Origin: Pipra filicauda
Taxonomy: Eukaryota > Chordata > Aves > Passeriformes > Pipridae
Assembly: GCF_003945595.2 (NCBI RefSeq)
Contig: NW_024104140.1
Coordinates: 1,116,001-1,180,000 of the forward strand
DNA: 64,000 nt
Direction: 5' to 3'
This document shows, in pieces, positions 12,701 to 27,700 of the stretch (the stretch's first letter is position 1; every line of letters begins with the position of its first letter). A model generated the notes under the pieces. That model saw only the letters and a list, made by a program, of their open reading frames with translations. It had not been told where the DNA came from and searched no databases. A program made the position numbers and the translations under genes.

Positions 12701-15700
12701 AAAAGGCATATAACAATCTTTATTTCAACAGTATTAATATTAACATAGTCGGAATTACAAGACCATCCCCAGCTCCTCTGCAAGTCACCATACTTAATCT
12801 CTGGTAGATTGGGAGAGAAGAGAATCAGCAGTTTTTGTTAATTTTCAGTCTTCATGTCCTTCATCTTGGTATAACACAGTTTAGCAAACATAAATGTGCT
12901 AGAAAAAGGTTTGCTTTTTAAATTAACTTTTACATACTCCTTAGAAATAATTCAGAGTCTCCCAACATCCCTACAGCGTAGCACTGAAGTTGTTTCCCTG
13001 CTGTGTTTGACATTGTCCAACACAGCTTGATTGTGAGCCAGTTCTGCTAGTAAACCCAAACCAGAAAATTGTTTCTATGGTTTCTTCTGATCAATAGTTT
13101 CTTTCTTTGTAGTAAAAGTCCTAAAGCTTACTCTCTCTTACGTGTAGCCAAGTTTCTTAGCTTAGGTATCCTTTTGTACCATTCCTACAATAAATATGAT
13201 GAAAAAGAGACTTCTGACTCTTAATTTCTCAACCTCTCTTCATTTTTCTCTGGAGACTGTTGCAAGAATACACCTTCCATTAGAACCTCTTTTTTTTTCT
13301 CTTTTAAAATGAGATTAATCTAGAGTTAAGGGTATCTTTTGCAATTTTTTTCTTTATGTTCTGGATTGGTGGATTGATCCATAAAGCTAAAAAATGTCTG
13401 GATTGCTAGGATGTTTTATTTGACTTCGAACGACAGCTTGTTTTGGCACAGCAGCCTAAGAGTGTCTGTATTGATACTGTGTGGTATTAACTCCTCATGC
13501 TTGCCTCAAGCAGGACCTTAAAAGAGGTATTTCCTGATCAAAGAATGGTTACACAAAGCAATATTTTTTTCCTTGGGCTCTGCTCATTTCTTTTTAGAAC
13601 AGAAAATCTAGGCATACCAAGTCAGCAGTTTAAATAATAATGTAGGTGAATTGTTTGATGACATGAAAATGCTGCCAATGATCAATCCTTTAATCTTGTG
13701 ACATTTCTGGCAGGTTTTACTGCTCTGGTCTTCTTAACAGTAATGAGTTCATGCAAATGTCAGTATTGAATCAGCTAATACTGTGCTATTCTCAATCCCC
13801 GTGAAGACATTTTGTATTTTTTTGAATTTATTTTTTTATCTTTTGGTAAAGCACTACTTTTCCTTTAACAAAATGCTTGTTCTTGAGAGCCAGACAGTGC
13901 TTGGGGCACCTGAAGAGCCTCAGTTTGAGTGTTCTTTCTTTCAGAGATCTAAAAAGTTGAAACAAGCAAGTGACATATTGTGTTGACCTGACTTCTTTTT
14001 TTTTTTAATGTCACGGCAAAGAAATAGCTTCTGCATACTTGGAAGCTCTGTTTCTAGAGCTTCTACATGGACTCTGTTTCTAGAGTCTGCTAATTGTAAG
14101 AGGCACAGCTGTGATAGAATTTCCTTCTGTGCTTGGTGCTGTATGAACCAGCCATGATTAATGAGAGAGACAGGGCAGCTTTCCTACCTTTTGTGCAGGT
14201 AATTATAAACTTGAGTGGAGGACATTCTGCCTGTGCCATGAGCCAGAACACTGTGTACTAACTGCGTTAAAATCAAAATCCAAAGCTATGCTTATTTGTA
14301 ATAAAAAGAATATGCATATATAACAAAACAACTGACACTGGCAGTATCATACGACATAAAGCACAGTGAACAGCAGTTAAGGTAAATTATTATAGAAGGT
14401 GACTAGACCTGGAAAACATGGTCTAGTGGACCTCAAATCAAAGACTAATATGATAGGAGGAAAAAAAAAACAAAGCAAAACAAACAAAACCCCACAACAT
14501 CTGTAGTATGTACAAACAGTGGTGGAATTTTTCCAACATACGAGGATCACAAGTTACAAAGCGTTGCTCCCTTTACTTGGCCCAGGTATGTTACTTGTAA
14601 TACTTCATTAGCATTGCATCAGAGAAGACCAGCCAGGCAGTTCTGACTGACCTAACAATCCCCTTGTAGGCAACTCACAGATTTACCTTCCCACCCTACC
14701 CTATTTGCTCCTATTTTTCTTTGAACCCAGGCAGGCATTTGTAGGAAGAAGGTGACGTACTGCGTCACGGTTCTGAGGTTTTATGTTTGGTGATCCTTAT
14801 GTATCCCTGAATTAGAGTTGCATCTGCCCACCAGAGGCAACTTATTTTTACAGGACAGTGGTACAGCTACCTGGGTAGTTGTGTGACTGTAAGTTAAAGC
14901 CATTAGTTTTCCCTAATCCTGTTTATCCTCTTACTAGTTACGAAATCTTGCGTCAAGCATGTTTCTTCTGGCATCATTAGGGGTATCGCAGCCTTCAGCA
15001 ACTAATTACCACAGATTTAAGCTAATAAAACAAGCAGCTCCAGCAGCAATTTTTGGAAATGGTCGTTTTGAGAGGAACCTGTGATGAATCACAATTTCTT
15101 CTCCTGTGGCAGGTTATGTTATTAAGCCTGTGTAATCGAGGAGGAGAGACATGCTACATTCCACAATATTTTATACATTTTATTTGTGTGCAAACAGTGG
15201 GAGTTGTTTAGGAGCACATCTGGAATGATGGAAAGGGCAGGGCCTTGCAAGCCAGAATTTAAACCATTACATGTCCAGGATGCTGGATTGATTGCATTTT
15301 CATGGGAATGGCTTAACCCTCTTAACACAAACCGGTCATTAAACCCCTGGGAGAGCCAGGTGACACTGGGCTGACCATGAGCACAACAGTCTCATGACAT
15401 ACATGTTGGGTCATAAACGATCATGGTACAAGGGACAAGCCAATCCCAAAATTCCTTACTGCACGTCACCCGCATTTTAAAGTGAAGGTGCAGGTGATAA
15501 TCTGACCTGTTCCATGCTTGTCCTGGACTGCATCCTCAGTGGCTGTTCTGCATGGCATCTGACAAACAGTGGAGCTCTTCAGGGAAGAATGGCTTGTACA
15601 CAGCCAATAGTGTGTCTGATAATTTACCTGTTACAAATTGCCCCACTGCATCTGTTGCTTTTGTGGTGAATTGTCAAGGAAGCCATAGGGTTAAACTGAG

Positions 15701-18700
15701 CAATCTGCTGGAAGCTTTTGGTCTTTTGCAAACAGCACAGCATTATGTATACTGTAGAACAGCATTTCCTGCATACTTCCAAAATCTCCTCCAAAGTAAC
15801 CTCCTCTTTTCAGAGAGTCTATCACTGAGGGATTGCAGCAAGCCAGGAGAACAGAAATGTTTAAGTTCTTGTAGTCTTTCAGGATTTCCTTTAGGGTATT
15901 AACTCCAGTGGTGTCCAAAAATGAGATGGAAGAGCAATCTACAACAAGGGCTTGGAAATCAATTTGCTTAGGAACTAGTTGCAAAGTGGTTTCTCCGATG
16001 CCCAGTCCATTAGCAGTTCTGTGATTTCCCTTTTGCAGATGCTGCTTTTCCTTCTTCTCATATTTCTTCCTTCTAGCAGCTTCTAGGTTAGGATCTAAGT
16101 TGGTCAATCTGTACAGAGACTTTAGGAAATAGTTTTTATTTGCATAGTAAAGTGGACCCTCAAAACGAAATATTTTGACCTTTGGAACAGTAGTGAGATT
16201 TTCATATTCTAAGTCATCCTCATAAAAGCCTGTGTCTTGGATCTGACCAAGCAGGGCTGTCCGTGGCCGCTGTGTCCGAACAACAATGCATAACATGGAG
16301 AAAACCATGCCAACCAACAGCCCTATTTCTGTGCTGACCAAGGCAGAGGCAGACACAGTAATGACCCAAACAAGCGTGTCCACCTTATTCACGTGGTACC
16401 GTGCTGGCACATCTCTGAACTTCCTCAGGGCTCCTCGGAGGCTGACAATAATGATACAAGCCAGGACACACTTCTGCAAGGAGTAGAAGAGAGGTGCCAG
16501 GAAGAGCAGCACCAGCAAAACCACCATTGCACTAATTACTCCAGAGACTTGAGTCTGGCAACCTGTAGATGTTTTGACGAGGGTTTTTGCCAGAGCTGCA
16601 CTGGTTGCAAAAGAGTGGAAAAAAGAAGGAATGATGTTGCAGAACCCCACAGCAAACATCTCCTGATTGGCTCGGATGGTGTAAGCATATTTCTTTGCAC
16701 ACATTTCGGAAAGGGACACAGTGAAGGCAAAACTGACTAGGGCAAGAGGCAAAGCATCTACGGCGACTCGGAGCATTAAGTTGAACTGTGGTACCTCTGG
16801 AGGAATAAATCCTGTTGGAATAGCTCCAGAAACACTGGATGCATAGACTTCATTTAACTTCCCGTAGTGTGACACCAGTGTTGCCACAACAATAACTACC
16901 AGCTCTGTGGGAAGAGGAAATTTCAGTTTGTGCTTATACCGATCTCCCAGTTCCTTCGCAGTGACCAGCACCACGATACAAATGGCACTTGTGATGACAT
17001 CACAAAGGTTGGCCTGAGAAATGTTCCGGAAAATGTTAATCCAGGTAATAACAAGCATCCCATGCCCTTGGCTACGTGGAATTTTTATTCCAATCAGATA
17101 TTTCACTTGAGCTGTTAAAATGGTTAAGGAAGCACCGGTTGCAAAGCCGTCTAGTACCGACTCAGATAGGTACATAGATACAAAACCCAGACGGAAAATC
17201 CCCATTAGAACCTGAGGAAACACAGAAAAAGAAAAGAAAAAAATACATGAGCTGTAACTGTTGCTGCAAATAATTAAGCACAGATGGGAGAGAACTAGCT
17301 GGAGGCCGATAGCATTTGGCTATTTCAGTCTTAAAACAGGAATTATCCCTTATTGTTTCCAGTCTGCTTTTAAAACATGTGATTCCCTTTACTGTTGTGG
17401 GACCCTACAAACCCAAGAGGTGAATGAGGAGTTTGAGACAGGGTCAGTCAAACACTGGTCTGAGGTGACTCCACTGAAGTGGCTTGTCTGAATTTTGTTT
17501 CTTATGGAAAAGAGTAGTGGATCCAAAATGCTTCTGTTATACTAAAGCAAATTTTCTCTTTTTCTGTCTTAAAGTGAATAAAGTTAAAATGTACAGCCTT
17601 TGTGCTGTAAACAGAACTTGAGTGACAACAAGTAAGATCCCTACTTTAGGTGTTGTATTAAACAGCTTTTAATTTTAGGCTGGTGAACAGAAGGGAAAGT
17701 GGAGCACAGACAGCCTTTGTGGCATGCCTAAGGTCAGAAGTGGCAGAAGTGCTCACAGACTCTCCCATATCTCAGGATACTGTCCCTAACTAATTCCTTC
17801 TCCTTTCTTAGATGGCTTTGAAAATATAGCTTCACAAGGGCATTTTTTTTTCTCATAAATGTGATCTGAAATGTCTTAGTAAACGGGGAGATAGCTAGTT
17901 CTTTCTTAATTCATATATATATATATACATATATATATACAGTTAATAGGTTAAGTATGTTCCTGATGCTTCCTTCTGTGTTCTCTTGATATTCTTGTGA
18001 TGGGCAGCATGTTGGCAAGTCTCAAAGAGTCCAGCACAGCCATTATCTGAAAAGTAGGCTAGTCAATCTATTTCTCCTCTTGTCCTTTCTGCTTTTGAAT
18101 TATCTTTGCACAGCAGTTTGGTAGAACATAGCACCCCCTAGCAAAACACTGAGTCACACATTGTGAACCTGTAGAATGAGTATGTCTGCACCTTTGTTAA
18201 AATATCGAGGGAAACAGAATTACTTCTTCGTTGTTGAAGTACACAGTTACCTGGAAATTTCCCTCATGATAAGACCTGTAGTGGGAGTCACGGTCCTGTG
18301 AAAGCAACAAGGCCAAAAGGCAGTAGAGTATCAAAACAGTGTTAATAGTCTTGCAGAAGACTCTTGTTTTGTCTGTGCTTGCTAGTAGCTAAGAAAAACT
18401 GCCTGTCTCATGCTTTCTCTGAGTTGCATACAGTTAGTCTTCCTGGAGAAAACAGTCCAAGGTACACATACATTCAAGTGAACTGATACCGCATCTCTCA
18501 CTGAAAGAGGGTCAAGCCAAAGCTTAGGTCATACAAAGAAGCTTTAGGAACTTCATACCTTGCCTCTGGATGGCAGCAACCACTTACCTGATACACTCCA
18601 GCCATGAATGTCAAGGCTGTAGCAATGCCGATAGCGTAGCATTCTTTCCCGCACTCAGCATTTATCCCCGCAATTGTAAGGTTGAAGGCAGTTGTGTTGG

Positions 18701-21700
18701 ACAGACTGTCATTCTGCAGAGAGCCATCACCCAAGGCTGGTGGGGCATCATCATTCAAGTCAAACCCAGCCAAGAGAAGTTCTCGGTCCACAACTTGTCC
18801 TACCATTAAGCTTATCAAGCTGAAAATGCCAACTGATACATGACGGGATGTGCCCATTAAGAAATAGATGATGTTGGCGAAGAATGACGTGTAAAGACTA
18901 TAAATGGGCTTCAGACCTGCCAGCAGTGAGTATGCAATTGCTTGAGGCACCAAAATGATCCCAATCACTAACCCAGACATAATATCCCCCCAAATGTATT
19001 CTTTGCACTGGTACTTGGGAAGCCATCGTAAAACAGGAAAGAAATCCATAACAAAGTTCTTCAGCTTCTGTGGGGTGCAGGAGCAGCTCTTTCTCAGCTT
19101 AGCTAGCATGACTTGTTTCCTATTAATCTTCACATGTGTCTTTCTTTCCATGATAAAGAAGGAAGAGGTGCTGTTTTCCATTCTGGTAGCCTCAAGTTGT
19201 CTTTCCATTGTCCCAGTTTACTTCATTTACGTGTTCCTGCAATGTGAAGAAATCATCTGTTAGGTTGCAATTCATCAAGTTTTTTTTTAGCACAGATGCT
19301 TTAATGCTAACAGTCTGTCACGTGATTTTGCTTTTAAGGAAGCATCATCCCAAGAAGCACACTATCATAGGGCTACAGTGGCATATAACACTAAGAAATA
19401 AATCTGCAGATTGAACCCTTTCTTGCAGACATTAAAGAGTACATTCAATTTAATCCAGTTTGTTTTACCAAGGAAAAATGGGGTTAAATTAGTAATGTCT
19501 TTGTTCAACAAAGATTTCCATCATCTCTCCAAAGTGTTCCATCACGCAGATCTCTGTGAGCAGAAGCAGCAATTTATGGTGTGAAATAAATGTGCTAGAG
19601 AGGTAGGTTATAGTCTTTCTGATAGTGAGTGCATCTTGTAGTCACCGATTTGTAACTCACATGTGGTATAATGATCTGCCACTGCAGCTGTTGTCAATGC
19701 ACAGGAGAAAAATGTTGCTAGTAGAACCTGTAAAGCAGAGTTTTCTGAAGAGCAACAGTTTAGTCTTATGCAAAAATTTGTACACAAGCCATTGATGGAC
19801 TCTTTGTAGTTGCTGCTTAACACCAGCTTATTGAATTGTAGATTGGTTTGATGTGCAGTTTCTGTTACTCAGCATCTCCTCACAAATATCACTTTGGCGA
19901 CATATGGACCATGCACCATGATGGAATCTGTTACCGTTGCAGAAGAGCACTGCATGTTAGTGTTTTCAAGTTTAAACACATAGTTACCCTAGTTTTGCTC
20001 TCTGGAAATAAGGTGTAAGAAATAATTCTGTGTACAGCAGAACAAAACAGGCAGTGTTTCCTATAATTCTGCATGTTAGTTTTCTAATACACAATGAATA
20101 GGAATATCTACATTCCCTAGATGGTGGTATTTCTGGTGTCTCTTGCCTCAATGGACAGAATCTTTTCTCCAGACTCAACCTCTGCATGTTTACTCAATTG
20201 TCAAATTAGGTTGAAATTAGCTTAGTGCATTCATAAATCATTTTGGGGGTAGGTTCGGGGCATGGCTGAGAGGCAAAAGATGCAAGTGCCCTAACTTACA
20301 TAGCTAAAAAGGTAAAAATAGGAGCAGACAGGAGGAAAATATCAAACAGACTATGCCAAGTGGCAGATCTTATCTTCTGTTTTGCGGTGGAAAGAAAGAA
20401 CCAACTTCCAAGAGTGGATGACTGTACATGAGTAGCGAGATAAGGAATGACTCATTGACCTAGATGCAGATTGTATGTGCTAGTACAATAGTATGTGGAA
20501 TGTCTAGGAAAGCAGACCTTCTCCAAGCCCAGCGTCTCCCAGGGTCATAAACAGACAGGATCCCTGCAGCAGAGCTTTTTGGTGCCAGGCGTGACATTGC
20601 AATAATGTCAAAGCTTGTCTTCACTTACAACAAAAACCTGTTTCTTTCCTCTTTCAATATCCAGAGACTGAAGCTGCACCCATCGGTTTCCTAAAATCTG
20701 AAGTACACTCACTGGCACAGTACTCTGTTGGTATATTTTAATGATTTTAACACTTAATAGTAAGTTTAGACTCTAGTGACAGAAGACATCATTGTCTGTG
20801 TAAATTTCATATATTTTTGTTGTTGTTGTTAAGAAGAGTATTTTGATTTGTTAATGTTTGGTATCACCCAGTTAAAGCGTAGAATTCAAAGCTGAGAAAA
20901 AGCAAAGGGTTTGCGAGTCCAACTGAAAGGGTAATTGATAAGCAAAAGAATAGATTGTCAACAGCCTGTAAGCGTTCTATCTTGAGCAGTCCAAATAGAG
21001 AGTATTAGAAAGCCTTTTGTCTATCCTGCTTAGAAATTTTTTTCAATATTTTAATAATTATGTTTTGCCAGCAAATTGAGAATAATAGGAAGATAATTAT
21101 CTGTAACTAGTGCAGAAATCTGAAACAAGTTCCCAGGTATTATTGTAAATGATACAGTGTGATTTATAAGGCCATGCAAAATTTCATCACAACTTGAAGC
21201 AGGATGTTTTGGTGTTATAGATAGATAGCTGATTTATAATTTGATAAAAGGCAGAAAAGAGGTTCTTGTTAGAGACTCGTGGACTGAGTGTCCGAGTTGA
21301 AAAGTAGTTTAGATATGTTTTAAAAAATCAGTAGATTTCTGTCCATCCCAATTACATAAAACCATTTTTAGCTCCCATTGTATAAATTCCTTTGTGTTTG
21401 TAAGTAAGGTTTATTTCTATCATAAGGAAACATTAATTACAATTTAGTGTAATTATTTAGAAAGATCAAAATCTATTTTTTATCAATGCCAAGTTTACTT
21501 TAGACCCTAATGTACTGCATGATTATACTAGGACATATCCTAGCATATTCTTGTCCTGCTTGGACAGGAAATGGGTTGGATCTAGTCTTTATTAGAATGC
21601 AAATGTGAGAGAAAAGATAGAATAAGTTACAACAGCAAGAGAAGAACTTAAAAGCATATGAATAAAGTTTACCAAACACAGAATGCTAGCAAGTGTAATA

Positions 21701-24700
21701 AAGACACTCATTTTTAAGATGCAAAAACCCAATACTTCCTGTCTTACCTAAATTAGTTTGGAGAATGAGAGGCTTGTGTTTGAGGACAGCAAGTCCTTAT
21801 TCAAATGCCATTCACTTCTTACAGCCAAATGAAGTCAGAGAGCCAAGAAATAAGTACTGTGCCCTTCCTTGCTTTACAAACGTAAAAGCTAGTGGGCAGT
21901 TCAATATCCAATGAGTGTTTTTTATAGGCTACATAAAGATTACATCAGCTTCTGTACACAAGGCTCACACATTTAATTGCACAGTTCCTGTCTGCCTCTC
22001 TCTAAACTCATACAATTTACCTGGGAGTAATTTGGTGTTTACAAAAAAAACCCATTGAAATTCACACATGTGTATTGTTTCTGCAGCTTCCTGAGGGATG
22101 GTAGTGATTTTTAATACATAAGATTATTGGAATGTAATTTCTATGGATATCTATTAAGAGGTCTTGTTTATGAATGATAATTTAGTAATATATCTTAGCT
22201 ATACTGCCTTACTTATACTGCTACTTACAGTAGCTTTTGACAAAACACCACTAACCAAAAGAAAAAACCCAAACCCGAAACCTAGTGCAATAAAACATGT
22301 ATCTTTTGCGTTCAGGCTGACAGGAGGTAATTTTCTTCAATTCTTTTTTCTCCTGAAAGGAAGGGTTTCCTTCCTGTAAATAGTTGTTTATTGTGCTATA
22401 TATGCTTTAAGACTCCGTGCCAAATGAATATGGTAGCTGTAAAACACTCAGCTCTAAACCTAGATTGATTTCCAGAAACTGTTAATATTTAAAGTTTCTT
22501 TGTTGCTTTTAGAACATAGTAAAGTCACACCAAATAATGGGAGGGACATTGTTATCAGCAACCCATTTTTCAGCTGTGTAACCCAAGGCTGTGATGTCTG
22601 TAGCTCAGTAATAACTTAGTTGCTTCACCTAAAGGAAATGAGATTCCACCTTAGCTGCGTGCTATCCGCTGTGCATTTGTGCAATTTAGCAGAGCTAAAT
22701 TATTGCTGCCATCTCCAAAGACAGAGTGATGGAGAGGAGATCTGTCTGCTCCTGTGCACATGAGTAAACTCCAGCTTTCTGATTTTAGCACTGAGATACA
22801 ACACCAGCCTTCCAAAGTGGTAATACTTGAGCGATATGCAGGAGCCCTAGGGGTGTCAGTAAATGGATTCCTTTACTGGATCACCAAACTGACCCATTTT
22901 CAGCTTAGGCTATACTAGGTGGCTCATAAGAAGGAGGCAACCTCTATTTCAGTCTCACTTTCCCCCTCCAGAGCTTCACAGAACGTAATGTTTGCATTTT
23001 ATGCAAGCAAAGTCTTCCCGTTGCTTGCTGAAAGAGCTGTTCTTAGCAGGGATGTGCAGGTGAAGCAGCATATAGCATAGAACATCTCAGTTCATGGCGT
23101 CTGACTTTGGTGTTGGAACTGCTCAAAGCAAGTGAAAGTTTACTTGTGTGCTCAATCATGTACAGGTGCAACATCCATACAGTTACAACGAAAGTAGTAT
23201 TGGTTATTTTTGTTTGTATTTCGACGTTTGGAGTCTTCGCAATTGAGTTTTTTTCAAGTTTCCCTTGACCACATGAGCAAAAACAACTGAGCAGAACCGC
23301 AGTCTGAACCACTCGTTCTTTCAGATTAAATGCACTGACTTTATCTTGTGAAAAAGAGAAACAAAGCCAAGCCAGACAAACTGCCAGCTTTCCAGCTGGC
23401 CTTAGTCCCACCTTTCTGCCTGTCTTTTCACCAGTGACCTGACCAAATCTCTCTGCAGGGGAAGAAACATTCATCACAGAATGTTCTGTGGAGTTTCTCT
23501 TTGCGAGCAGTTTCTGCTGGTACATAAAAACTGTTTTGACTGGATGAGTTGTTCTTTGTGAAACAGAACAACCCAAAAAAACTTTATTCTTTTGCATCCT
23601 TTTGTCTCCCCAACCTGTTTGTCCACCAGAAAATCCGAAGCTGTATCTCTAGAAAGTCCAAGAGGGAATAAACTGAGCCAGGATGAGCCTGACTCTTTAT
23701 GCCAAGGAGATCTCTTAAATGCTGTATGTGGGACAGAAGTCAGACAGTATCACAACTCTATACTAGAATTGCTCACTCTTGCTAAAACAGCGATTCCAAG
23801 TGTAAGTGGAATAAAGTCCTTTAAAGAGTTTGAGCCAAGTGATGCTTAGTTTCCTTCATGTTTGAACTATGAAAAATCAGCTTCAAACTAATGTGGTTAG
23901 AGCAGGTTTTGTATTTATAAACTGAAGTTTAATTGTGTTTTTGTTGCATAAATTACAGAAAAAACATGACACATCAGTTTAGTTAAATATTTGCTTGAAA
24001 ACACTTGTAGATGTTGAGTTAAACTGTTCGTGTTTCTTATCAGAAACTTTTTCTGTCTGTAAGAAACCTTTCTTGGTCTCTAATGGCTGTTATTACCTTA
24101 CTTTTCTGGTTTTGAGCATTGACAAAATTTTTAAAAAAATCCCTGGTTAGCCACACTTATGGTGCATAGATGCAATATACAGAGCTGTGTTATGCTTGCA
24201 AACCACATTTTTTTTCAGAGGAAGGTACCTGGAAACTCTACCCCAGTGCACTCTGTCCCTTTATGGTGGCATAAAAACCTGAGCCAGCAATTGGTGCTTT
24301 GGACATATTTGAACAGATGTAGGGAGGACATTTAGCTTGTGGGACCTGACTAGTCTGAAATAAAATCCCCTGAGTTGCATATAATATAATACAATACTTC
24401 TTTAGCACCTACTACTTTGATTTATTAATCTGTTTTTGTTCTGCCTGATTCCTTAGAAATGTCAACATAACCTTTAAGTTTTAGAAGTGATCAAGTGCTA
24501 AAACAAAGCACTTTTAGACTAATCCAAAAGTGAAAGAGGAAAAAGCATTACAGCTTAGTGGTCTTGAGGAGTTAGGAAAGCCAGAACAACTCCTCTGCAA
24601 ATTAAAACTGCTATACTAAGGGGAAATTTGTTCTGAGAGTCAAGTGGTCTTTTAGATTTGTGTATTTCTAATTAAAATCTGCAGTTCCCAACTTTTAATT

Positions 24701-27700
24701 CCAATTAGAAATTGGTCTGGGATTTGCCAGACAGATTAGGCTTTTTTTTTTTAAAATGCTTGCATTCACTGGCAGCTGAGATTCAATTCTTATTTTCCCA
24801 AGGATTCTCAGTTCATTATACCAGTGAGTAAGATAGCAGCCACCAACATGTAATAACCCCACAGTTAATGAGCAGGCTACAGTGGAACTCACACAGTCAG
24901 CCAGCACCTGTTGTTAAGGCTGGCCCATCAGACCATCTTTGGGAATGATCATACCTTGCCAAATAAATGATCAGGTAGTTTCATTGGTTCTCCAGAGACT
25001 CGTTTTGTTCAAGGATTCCAAAAACCTCCTGGTCAAAATATTGACATGCAGTTGAGGGCAAGACAACATTATTCTTCTGGAGAGTCCTAGGACATGACCA
25101 CTAAAAGGGCACTTTCAAAAAACATTCTTAAAAATCGGACTTCTTGCTTTTGGAAAGGCAGCTGTTCCAAAGAGAAAGTCTGGGGTTTTTTTAAAAAATC
25201 TTTCAAGACAGCTTTTCAAGACCTGGGTTGTCACTCACAAAGTTAAATACTAAGCTCTGTTTTGTGCCCTCTGGTTTTGCTGGACATTGTTTAGCCATAT
25301 TAGGATGTTGCAGAGAACACCAAATTGATATATCATTCTCATGTTTATTCCTGTTGCCTCCCCTGACATCTTAGGGTTACTACATGCAAAAGGACAATAT
25401 TTTGGAAATCATCTTTCATACTTAATCACTAAGAAAATTCTCACTTTTAGTATTTTGAGAAGCAAATAAGCCTCATACATGCCATTTTCTTGAATATAAG
25501 TAAAAACTAGACAAGTGGCCGGTCTTGAACTCTTAGACCAGGGTTGCAGGAAAGATAACTGCCATACCATTTTCAGCTGACTGCATGTTTTACAAACTTA
25601 TAAGCAATATTTACGAACAGCAATGTAATGACAAAAAAAAACAACACCAGTGTGCAAAGAAAGTGAAAAGAGGCAGTTTCACACCTTTGAAAACAGGCAA
25701 AGAACAAATAAACCTGAGTTCAGAGGTGTGGGAAGGGAGACAAGTCTCTTACCTGGATAGCTTTTTGACAGGAGTGTATCACCTCTGTTTTTGCACATTG
25801 GAATGAATGAAAGTCTTCAGTCAGGCATTGCTCTATTTGCATAAAGGATAATTATTAGCTAAATAACTCCTCGAGGTAAGAACGGGTAGTTATGGAATCT
25901 TGAGCTTGCTGCTTGGTAGTGTGTTGTCACTTGTATATATATGTAGCACTAGCTGAGGATTTGAGTTTAAATAATGTGTAAGATTATTAATTAACTAACA
26001 CTGATCCAAAAATTATGCTGAGTTCAGGCTAACACATCTCTGACCTTTGAAGCTACTTCTCATCTGAGATTTGATTTGGTTTATGCATCTGCATGTGGCA
26101 TTAGCTTTTGATTTTACATATTCAAGGTGTATGAAGAGAACTGCAGTCTTGCTTGAGTGCACTTTGCAGGCTGGAATAAGTACTGTTCTGCTCAGTGCAT
26201 AGAATGGGACTGCTGGAGGTCAGAGTTCCATTCCTGCATGTCAGCGCATTCAGATCACAAGATCTGTTGCTTCTGTAAAATGTAGGCAGATCAGAGGACA
26301 AAGATTGACTTTCTGTTCATTCTTATGAGGTATATAAATGACCAAGTCCCCTCTCAGTTACCTTGGCTCTTTGGATAGGTGCAGACTATCCAAATGACAA
26401 ATAAACATCCATCTCCTCCTCTCAACAAAGATGATATGTAATGTTTAATGATTACTAAGCAGTGCAGATTAACAGGTTGGGCACAAGGCCACAGCTCACA
26501 GGAACTGTACTACAAGCTATGATGTGAGAACACGTGCATGTCTTTCAGCCAAGGAAGAAAACGAGCATGCATGCTATAAGAATCTGAGATGGGAGTTGCA
26601 AGGCCTAAAAAACACTGTGTTACTGGCTTGCAGTGGGTTGCAGTGCACAAGCATGATTACAGAAGGCCAGATTCCAACACTGTCCTTTATCCCAGTGCAG
26701 AAGGTTGTTTTCTGCTCTTTAAAAATAAAAAGGAAACATAAAAATGATGGAAATGAAAAGTCAAAACACACGTAAGAGAGGAATAGAAAGGGAAGCACAT
26801 CTCACCTCTGTGATGTTAAATTAGTCATGGCTTCTTAAAACTGCTGGCTGTTACCAGGAACTCAAACTTGGTGACAGTAGTTGTGGCATTCTAATACCAA
26901 AATCTTAAGAAGGTAATTCCAATCTTAGTACAACCTTGTTTCATGCCTTCTTATAGAAAGCCTTTCAAGCAGTCCTGTCCCTTTGCCATTGCTAAGGTAG
27001 CTCTTAATAAAAGGGGGAAGCAGTGGTACAATTACTCTGCATAATGAATTTGCACACTGGTCACCAAGATAGTGTGTTTCTTTGGTCTTGTGCACTACAG
27101 GATGGAAAATGTCTCCACTGACATTCTTCTGTTACTTTCATTTCAGCCTTGTGGTATTTCTTCTTAAAGAAGACTTAAACTCAAGTGTCTCATATTTGTC
27201 CTTTCATCCATTTTACTGCCTAATTCCTAGAACCAAGAGTTATCTTCTCTAATAACCTCTTAAAATGTGCATGCCATTTGCTTCAGTACCAAAATAAGCT
27301 TGCCCACTCCATTCTCCTTTATGTTTCCAATATTTGGAAGGTCTGCAGTTTCTGGTATTTGCAATGCTGGAATTTGCAGAATAATTGGGTTTTCCCCCAT
27401 GTAACAATTCTGAGACCTCTCTGCATTTCTCCAACAGCACTTTTCCCAATATCAGGCTCCTGAGAGAGAGGAGGATATTATGATATCATTATCACTTGAC
27501 TCCTACCATATAGAGTTGGTTGTAACTGTTTTGCCTCGGGTTACCCTAAAAGTAACACTTTCTGAAAATCTAAAAGAAAGAAATTTCAAATTATAATTTT
27601 GAAATATGTGAACATTCTTTAGACACAGCACCATAAAAGTCAGGCTAAATATCTCTGGACAGGACAGTTCTGCACAGGGAAAAAAAAATTACTATGTGAA

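Noticed and set aside
15552..16740. Open frames on + inside SLC26A1 (up to 116 codons)
   Set aside because: They are antisense shadows of a clearly real SLC26A1 exon.
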